Shown: positions 57,699 through 64,000 of the stretch, piece by piece
Numbering within the stretch: position 1 is the first letter of the stretch
Layout of the letters: each line of letters opens with the position of its first letter
Assembly (NCBI GenBank): GCA_023954375.1
Contig: JAMLIC010000015.1
Coordinates: forward strand, 124,001-188,000
Source: Planctomycetota bacterium
GTDB taxonomy: Bacteria > Planctomycetota > J058
Length of the DNA stretch: 64,000 nt
Direction: 5' to 3'
Notes under the pieces: generated by a model
What the model was told of the DNA's origin: nothing
Seen by the model: the letters and a program-made list of their open reading frames with translations, nothing else
Databases searched by the model: none
Translations under genes and position numbers: made by a program

Positions 57699-59594
57699 AT
57701 GGCAGCGATCCCGAGGCTCCAGGTCCGCGACTCCGCGGCGCCCGCGTGGCGCCTCATCCTCCTGCCGCTCGCCGCCGCCGGCGGGTTCTGCGCCCTGCGC
57801 GGGCTCATGGACCCCTGGCTCGGAGAGGAGGCGCCCTTCCTCCTCCTCGTGCTCCCCGTCGCGCTCGCCGCGCGGCTCGGCGGGACGGCCGCCGGGCTGG
57901 TCACGACCCTCGTCTCGGCCCTCGCCGCCGACCTCCTGTTCGTCGCCCCGCGCGGCGCCCTGGTGCCCGCCCGCCCCGAGCTGCAGCTCACGGCGCTCAC
58001 GTTCGTCGCCATCGGCGCCTTCGTCAGCGCCCTCGGCGGGCGGGTCCGGGCGGCCCTCGCCGTTAGCCAGCGCAGCGCCGCCGAGCAGGCGCGCGTCGCG
58101 GCGGCGCTGCGCGAGAGCGAGGGCCGCTTCCGCCACCTCGCCGAGGCCATGCCCCAGGTGGTGTGGACGGCCGACCCCGCGGGCGTGGTCGACTACTACA
58201 ACCAGCGCTGGGCCGACCTCACCGGGCTCGACCGGGACGAGGGCCTCCGCGGCGGCTGGACGCAGGTCGTGCACCCCGACGACCTCCAGCGCACGGCGGC
58301 GGCCTGGCGCCGCTCCGTGCAGACGGGCGCCGCCTACGAGGTCGTCCATCGCATCCGGGCTGGCGACGGCACCTACCGCTGGTTCCTGAGCCGCGCCCTG
58401 CCGTCGCACGACGAGCGCGGGCGCGTCGCCCGCTGGCTGGGGACCGCGACCGACATCGACGACCGCGTGCGCGCCGAGGAGGCCCTGCGCGAGGCCGACC
58501 GGCGCAAGGACGAGTTCCTGAGCATGCTCGCGCACGAGCTGCGCAACCCCCTGGCGCCGATCCGCCTGGCGCTCGACCTGCTCGAGGCGGACGACCCTGC
58601 ACGCCGCCGGCGCGCCCGCGAGGTGGTGGCGCGGCAGACCGAGCACCTGACGCGGATCGTCGACGACCTGCTCGAGGTCTCGCGCATCACGCGCGGCAAG
58701 ATCCGGCTCGAGCCGCAGGACGTCGACCTCTGCGACGTGGTCAACCGCGCGGTCGACGCCGTGCGCCACCTGACCGCGACCCGCGACCAGGCGCTCGAGG
58801 TCCGCCTCCCGCCCGCCCCGCTGCGGCTGCGCGCCGACCCCGTGCGGCTGGGGCAGGTCCTGTCGAACCTCCTCCTCAACGCGGCCAAGTACACGCCGCC
58901 CGGCGGGCACATCGAGGTCGCCGCGGAGCGCGCCGGCCACGAGGTGATCGTCCGGGTCAAGGACGACGGCGTGGGGATCCCCCGCGCCCTGCTCGACCGC
59001 GTGTTCGACCTGTTCGTCCAGGCCGACCGCACGCTCGACCGCTCGGAGGGCGGGCTGGGGATCGGCCTGACGCTGGCCCGCCGCCTGGTCGAGATGCACG
59101 GCGGCCAGATCCACGCGACGAGCGAGGGGCCCGGCCAGGGGAGCGAGTTCGTGGTCCGGCTGCCGCTGCTCACGGCCGAGCCCGCGGCGGCGCTGGCCCC
59201 CGCCGCCCCCCACGACGGCGAGGCGCACGACGGCGCGCGCCGCGTGCTCGTCGTCGACGACAACGCCGACGCCGCCGACCTCCTGTGCGACCTCCTGCGC
59301 CAGGAGGGGCACCAGGTGCGCGTGGCGCGCGACGGCCTCTCCGCCCTGGCCGAGGTCGGCTCGTTCCACCCCGACGTGCTGCTCCTCGACATCGGCCTCC
59401 CCGGGCTCGACGGCTACGAGGTCGCCGCCCGCGTGCGCGGCCAGAACGACCGCGCGCAGCCGCTGCTCGTCGCCGTGACCGGCTACGGCCAGGCGTCCGA
59501 CCGGCGCCGCTCGCTGGAGGCGGGGTTCGACCACCACCTGGTCAAGCCGGTCGACCCGACGCGGCTCAACGCGATCCTGCGCGCGGCGCGCTGA
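57699..59594 (+). CDS. Hybrid sensor histidine kinase (DUF4118, PAS, HisKA, HATPase, receiver)
   Basis: 631 aa. An N-terminal membrane module of four short TM segments (18-115) resembles DUF4118, as in KdpD-like kinases. A PAS/PAC domain (140-262, MPQVVWTADPAGVVDYYNQRW, YRWFLSRALP) is followed by HisKA with phospho-His279 (MLAHELRNPL), an HATPase domain (NLLLNAAKYTPPGG, DDGVGIPRALLDRVFDLF, GLGIGLTLARRLVEMHGG) and a C-terminal receiver (VLVVDDNADAADLL, phospho-Asp564, LVKPVD). It has no output domain, so it hands the phosphate to a separate regulator. Confidence 0.92.
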   Translation: MAAIPRLQVRDSAAPAWRLILLPLAAAGGFCALRGLMDPWLGEEAPFLLLVLPVALAARLGGTAAGLVTTLVSALAADLLFVAPRGALVPARPELQLTALTFVAIGAFVSALGGRVRAALAVSQRSAAEQARVAAALRESEGRFRHLAEAMPQVVWTADPAGVVDYYNQRWADLTGLDRDEGLRGGWTQVVHPDDLQRTAAAWRRSVQTGAAYEVVHRIRAGDGTYRWFLSRALPSHDERGRVARWLGTATDIDDRVRAEEALREADRRKDEFLSMLAHELRNPLAPIRLALDLLEADDPARRRRAREVVARQTEHLTRIVDDLLEVSRITRGKIRLEPQDVDLCDVVNRAVDAVRHLTATRDQALEVRLPPAPLRLRADPVRLGQVLSNLLLNAAKYTPPGGHIEVAAERAGHEVIVRVKDDGVGIPRALLDRVFDLFVQADRTLDRSEGGLGIGLTLARRLVEMHGGQIHATSEGPGQGSEFVVRLPLLTAEPAAALAPAAPHDGEAHDGARRVLVVDDNADAADLLCDLLRQEGHQVRVARDGLSALAEVGSFHPDVLLLDIGLPGLDGYEVAARVRGQNDRAQPLLVAVTGYGQASDRRRSLEAGFDHHLVKPVDPTRLNAILRAAR

Positions 59595-59623
59595 CCCACC
59601 CGGGCGTGGTCCAATCGCCCTCC

Positions 59624-62443
59624 GTGACCGACCCACTCGTCGCCGCGCTCGAGGCCGCCCTGCCGCCCGGACGCGTGCGCGCGCGCCCGATCGACCTGGC
59701 CGCCTGCGCCTCCGACGCGAGCGTCTACCGGATCGTGCCCCGGGCGGTCGTCGCGCCGCACGACGTCGACGACGTGCGCCGCGTCCTCGACGTGGCGCGC
59801 GCGCACCAGGCGCCCGTGACCTTCCGCGCGGCAGGCACGAGCCTCTCGGGCCAGGCCGTCGGGCCCGGCGTGGTGGTCGACGTGTCGCGCGGCTGGAAGC
59901 GCGTCGAGGTCGCGCCGGGCGGGGGGCGCGTGCGCGTCGAGCCGGGCGTCGTGGGCGGCCACGTCAACGCCCTCCTGCGACCGTTCGGCCGCCGCCTGGG
60001 GCCCGACCCGGCCTCGATCGACGCCTGCATGCTGGGCGGGATCCTGGCCAACAACTCGAGCGGCATGTGCTGCGGGACGGCCGAGAACGCCTACCGCACG
60101 CTCGAGTCGCTCACGGTCGTCCTCGCCTCGGGCCTCCTCGTCGACACGGCCGACCCGGCGCGGCTGGAGAGGGACGCCCCGGACCTGTGCCGGGGGCTCG
60201 TCGACCTGCGCCGCGGGCTGCTCGCGCGGCCCGACCTCGTCGCGCGGGTGCGCGCCGGGCGCGCGATCAAGAACACCACCGGCTACGCCCTCGACGCGCT
60301 CCTCGACTTCGACGCGCCGGCGGAGGTCCTCGCCCACCTCCTGATCGGCTCCGAGGGGACGCTCGGGTTCATCGCCGAGGCGGTCCTGCGCACCGTCCCG
60401 GAGCCCCCGGCGCGCCTCACGGGCCTGCTCCTCTTCGCCACGCTCACGGACGCCGCGGCGTCCGTCGACGCCCTGGCCCACGCGGGCGCGCGGGCGGTCG
60501 AGCTCCTCGACCGCGCCTGCCTGCGCGCCGTCGCCGGCCGCCCGGGCGTGCCGCCCGGGCTCGACGACCTGCCCCGGGAGGCCGCGGCGCTCCTCGTCGA
60601 GTGGGCCTGCGCCGACGCGCCTGCCCTTGCCCGCGCACGCGCGGCGGCCGACGGGGCCCTGGCGGCGCTGCCCCTCCTGCGGCCGGCGGCGCTCGTCGAC
60701 GGCGCCGCCGAGCGCGCCGCGCTGTGGGCCGTGCGCAAGGGCGTGTTCCCCGCCGTGGGCGCCGCGCGCCCGCCGGGCACGGCCGTCATCATCGAGGACG
60801 TCGCCTTCCCGCCCGGGCGCCTGGCCGACGGCGCCCTCGGCCTCCAGGCGCTCCTGCGCGCCCACGGCTGGGGCGAGGCGGTCGTCTTCGGCCACGCGAA
60901 GGACGGCAACCTCCACTTCGTCATCACGCCGCGCCTGGGCGACCCGGCCGAGGTCCGCCGCTACGACGCCTTCCACCGCGGCCTGGTGCGCCTGGTCCTC
61001 GACCACGGCGGCGCGCTCAAGGCCGAGCACGGCACCGGCCGCAACATGGCGCCCTTCGTGCGCGAGGCCTGGGGCGAGGAGCTGTTCGACCTCATGCGCC
61101 GGGTCAAGGCGCTCCTCGACCCCGACCAGCTCCTCAACCCCGGCGTCGTCCTCACCGACGACCCGGCCGCCCACCTCGCCCACCTCAAGGACCTGCCGGC
61201 CGTCTCGCCGAAGGTCGACCGGTGCATCGAGTGCGGCTTCTGCGAGCCCGCCTGCCCCAGCCGGCGCCTGACGCTCAGCCCGCGCCAGCGGATCGTCGTC
61301 CGCCGCGAGGTGGCGCGGCGCGGCGGCGACCCCGCCGTGGAGGCCGACTGGCCCTGGGACGGGCTCGACACCTGCGCGGGCGACGGCCTGTGCGCCGCGG
61401 CCTGCCCCGTCGAGATCGACACCGGCGCGCTCGTGCGCGACCTGCGCGCCGCGGCGCGCCCCCCGTGGGCGAGGGCGCTCGCGTCGCTGGCGGTCGCGCG
61501 CCTGGGCGCCGTCGAGCGCGGCGCGCGGGCGGCGCTGGCGCTCGCCGATGCCGCGGCCGACGTGCTCGGCCCGGGCGCGGTCGAGGCGCTGTCGTCGCTC
61601 GCCAGCCGCGCCAGCGGGCGGCGCCTGCCCGCCTGGAGCGCCGGCCTCCCGCGCGCCGGGCGTCCGCCGAGGGACCCGGGGGCGCCGGCGCCCGACCTCG
61701 TCTACTTCGCGTCCTGCACTGGCCGCGTGCTGGGCGCGCCGCGGGGGACGCGCGCGCCGACCGACGCCTTCCTGCGCGTGGCCGCGCGGGCCGGGGTCGG
61801 CGTCCGCGCGCCGGCGCTGCCGGGCCGCTGCTGCGGGCTGCCGTTCCAGGCCAAGGGCTTCCCCGAGGCCGGCGCGGCGGCGCTCGCGCGGCTCGTGGCC
61901 GACCTGCACCGCGCGAGCGACGGCGGCCGCCTCCCGGTGGTCGTCGACGCCAGCTCCTGCGCGCAGGCCCTGCGCGGCGCGGGGGCGCTCCTGGCGCGCG
62001 AGGACGACCGGGCCCGCTGGCGGGCCCTGCGCGTGCGCCACCCCGCCGAGGCCCTGCGCGAGTGGCTGCCGCGCCTCCGGCCGCGCCGCCTCGAGCGCCG
62101 CGTGGCGCTCCACCCCACCTGCGGCGCGCGCAGGCTCGGCGTCGAGGGCGCGCTCCTCGACGTCACGCGCGCCTGCGCCGACGTGCGCGTGCCGGCGACG
62201 CTCGCCTGCTGCGGCTCGGCCGGCGACCGCGGCCTCCTCGCGCCCGAGCTGCCGCGCTCGGCGCTGGCGCACGAGCGCGCCGAGCTCGCGCGCGGCGGCT
62301 TCGACGGGCTCGTCGCCGACAACCCGGCCTGCGAGGCCGGGCTGCGCGCGGCGACCGGGCTGCCGTTCCGGTCGTTCGTGCACCTGGTCGAGGAGGCTAC
62401 GCGTCCTGGCGCAGCTCCGCGGCGGCCTCCGCCAGCCTCTTGA
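59624..62443 (+). CDS. FAD-linked dehydrogenase fused to Fe-S domains (D-lactate/glycolate dehydrogenase type)
   Basis: 939 aa, start GTG 59624 (59606 also possible). The N-terminal PCMH-type FAD-binding domain (VTFRAAGTSLSGQAVGPGVVVD, NNSSGMCCGTAENAYRTLESL, GSEGTLGFIAEA) is followed by an FAD-linked oxidase C-domain (GHAKDGNLHFVITP). Two 4Fe-4S clusters are seen in CIECGFCEPACPS and CAGDGLCAAACPV, then two CCG domains (RCCGLPFQAKG, ACCGSAGDRG). It is a single-chain version of GlcD/GlcF or Dld-II/YdiJ, oxidising a 2-hydroxyacid and passing electrons to the respiratory chain. Confidence 0.9.
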   Translation: MTDPLVAALEAALPPGRVRARPIDLAACASDASVYRIVPRAVVAPHDVDDVRRVLDVARAHQAPVTFRAAGTSLSGQAVGPGVVVDVSRGWKRVEVAPGGGRVRVEPGVVGGHVNALLRPFGRRLGPDPASIDACMLGGILANNSSGMCCGTAENAYRTLESLTVVLASGLLVDTADPARLERDAPDLCRGLVDLRRGLLARPDLVARVRAGRAIKNTTGYALDALLDFDAPAEVLAHLLIGSEGTLGFIAEAVLRTVPEPPARLTGLLLFATLTDAAASVDALAHAGARAVELLDRACLRAVAGRPGVPPGLDDLPREAAALLVEWACADAPALARARAAADGALAALPLLRPAALVDGAAERAALWAVRKGVFPAVGAARPPGTAVIIEDVAFPPGRLADGALGLQALLRAHGWGEAVVFGHAKDGNLHFVITPRLGDPAEVRRYDAFHRGLVRLVLDHGGALKAEHGTGRNMAPFVREAWGEELFDLMRRVKALLDPDQLLNPGVVLTDDPAAHLAHLKDLPAVSPKVDRCIECGFCEPACPSRRLTLSPRQRIVVRREVARRGGDPAVEADWPWDGLDTCAGDGLCAAACPVEIDTGALVRDLRAAARPPWARALASLAVARLGAVERGARAALALADAAADVLGPGAVEALSSLASRASGRRLPAWSAGLPRAGRPPRDPGAPAPDLVYFASCTGRVLGAPRGTRAPTDAFLRVAARAGVGVRAPALPGRCCGLPFQAKGFPEAGAAALARLVADLHRASDGGRLPVVVDASSCAQALRGAGALLAREDDRARWRALRVRHPAEALREWLPRLRPRRLERRVALHPTCGARRLGVEGALLDVTRACADVRVPATLACCGSAGDRGLLAPELPRSALAHERAELARGGFDGLVADNPACEAGLRAATGLPFRSFVHLVEEATRPGAAPRRPPPAS

Positions 62444-62825
62444 CCAGGGCCACCACGCGGTGGTGATGCGCCTTGCGCGCCTCGTGCGCCGCGCGCTCGT
62501 TGGTGTGGCGCACGATCCAGGTCTCGTGCTCGGGCGTCGCCGGGTCGTACTGCTCGCCGAGGCCCTTGCCCGCCAGGTCGGCCAGCTCCCGCTCGTGCAG
62601 GGCGATCGCCCGCTCGTGCGCGCCGAGGGCCGCGCCGTGCTCGAGCAGCGCCGCGCCGTGCTCGCGGATCTGCGCCTCGACCCGCGCCAGGTCGGCCAGG
62701 GCGCGGTGGTACTGCCCCACCCAGATCTCCGCCTCGTCGCGCCACGTCGCGTGCTCCACCCGCCACTCGCGGTGGGTCTCGTGCATGGCCGCCTGGCGCT
62801 CGGTGGGCTTGATCGTCTTCGTCAT
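62397..62825 (-). CDS. Coiled-coil hypothetical protein
   Basis: 142 aa; the ATG at 62825 is preceded by GGAGCG. It is almost wholly helical, with His/Glu/Ala-rich heptads (EHGAALLEHGAALGAHERAIALHERELADL, HEARKAHHHRVVALVKRLAEAAAEL). No known motif. It overlaps the 3' end of the dehydrogenase gene by 47 bases on the opposite strand. Confidence 0.55.
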   Translation of the reverse strand: MTKTIKPTERQAAMHETHREWRVEHATWRDEAEIWVGQYHRALADLARVEAQIREHGAALLEHGAALGAHERAIALHERELADLAGKGLGEQYDPATPEHETWIVRHTNERAAHEARKAHHHRVVALVKRLAEAAAELRQDA

Positions 62826-62968
62826 GTCGTCGCTCCTGACCGGCGCCCCGGCAGCAAGCGGGTGGCCACGCCGCGGGCGCGGCCCCCGACGGGGTTGCGC
62901 CGGCTCCGCCGTCACACGGGCGAGACGGCGTCCTGCGCGCGAGGCGCGTCATCGCGTAGGCTCCGGCC

Positions 62969-64000
<1,032 letters not shown>

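Overview
The window is very GC-rich (by eye well above 70 percent, with almost every third codon position G or C). It encodes a Gram-negative cell: lipoproteins with LAGC lipoboxes, a beta-barrel protein, a LolD/MacB-type ABC exporter and LPS-core heptose genes. Several traits point to Planctomycetota as the likeliest source, with Myxococcota as the main alternative: five Hanks-type Ser/Thr kinases in 64 kb (some with DWG or DLG in place of DFG), a kinase fused to an FGE-sulfatase domain, a bacterial deoxyhypusine-synthase homologue, DUF4058, PATAN/DUF4388 and FHA proteins. This assignment is an inference from gene content. No rRNA, tRNA, CRISPR array or transposase gene was found.

Layout. 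1-10 kb: the end of an unknown gene, a sigma-54 activator with a Ser/Thr kinase, an FHA/PATAN protein, a Nudix hydrolase, the deoxyhypusine-synthase homologue, the kinase-FGE fusion, a membrane protein and a VWA protein. 10.7-11.0 kb: three 104-bp tandem repeats. 11-18.4 kb: a YfhO-like membrane protein, NAD-type isocitrate dehydrogenase, a secreted protein and a compact LPS-core operon (heptose-1-P nucleotidyltransferase, WaaP-like kinase, glycosyltransferase). 18.6-24.3 kb: a lipoprotein, an orphan ParA with a repeat-rich partner, an outer-membrane protein, a GT87-like mannosyltransferase and a nitronate monooxygenase split by a 181-bp MITE-like element. 24.4-33.9 kb: an AAA ATPase with a TPR membrane partner, then on the minus strand DUF4058, a TPR zinc metallopeptidase and an ABC-type efflux operon. 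34-42.9 kb: secreted proteins, a DASS/SLC13 transporter, an uncharacterised conserved protein and a 1393-aa kinase-TPR protein. 42.9-49.5 kb: a tightly coupled six-gene biosynthetic operon (AfsA-like double hotdog, fatty-acid hydroxylase, ICMT-like methyltransferase, NAD-dependent reductase/epimerase, rifampin-phosphotransferase-like dikinase, UbiA prenyltransferase). 49.7-64 kb: a PAP2 phosphatase, a membrane-anchored trypsin-like protease, a repeat cluster, a flavin-binding stress protein, an amidohydrolase and MsrB pair, an MFS transporter, two more kinases, a hybrid histidine kinase and a FAD/Fe-S dehydrogenase.

The most notable signals are three. First, a 181-bp element occurs in two nearly identical copies (23166-23346 and 52022-52202). 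One copy interrupts the nitronate monooxygenase with a 7-bp target duplication, and removing it restores the reading frame exactly. Second, a hairpin-forming repeat family (three copies) always sits at or near a gene's 3' end in the gene's own orientation. Third, the six-gene operon at 42867-49514 looks like an undescribed lipid- or butanolide-type natural-product pathway.
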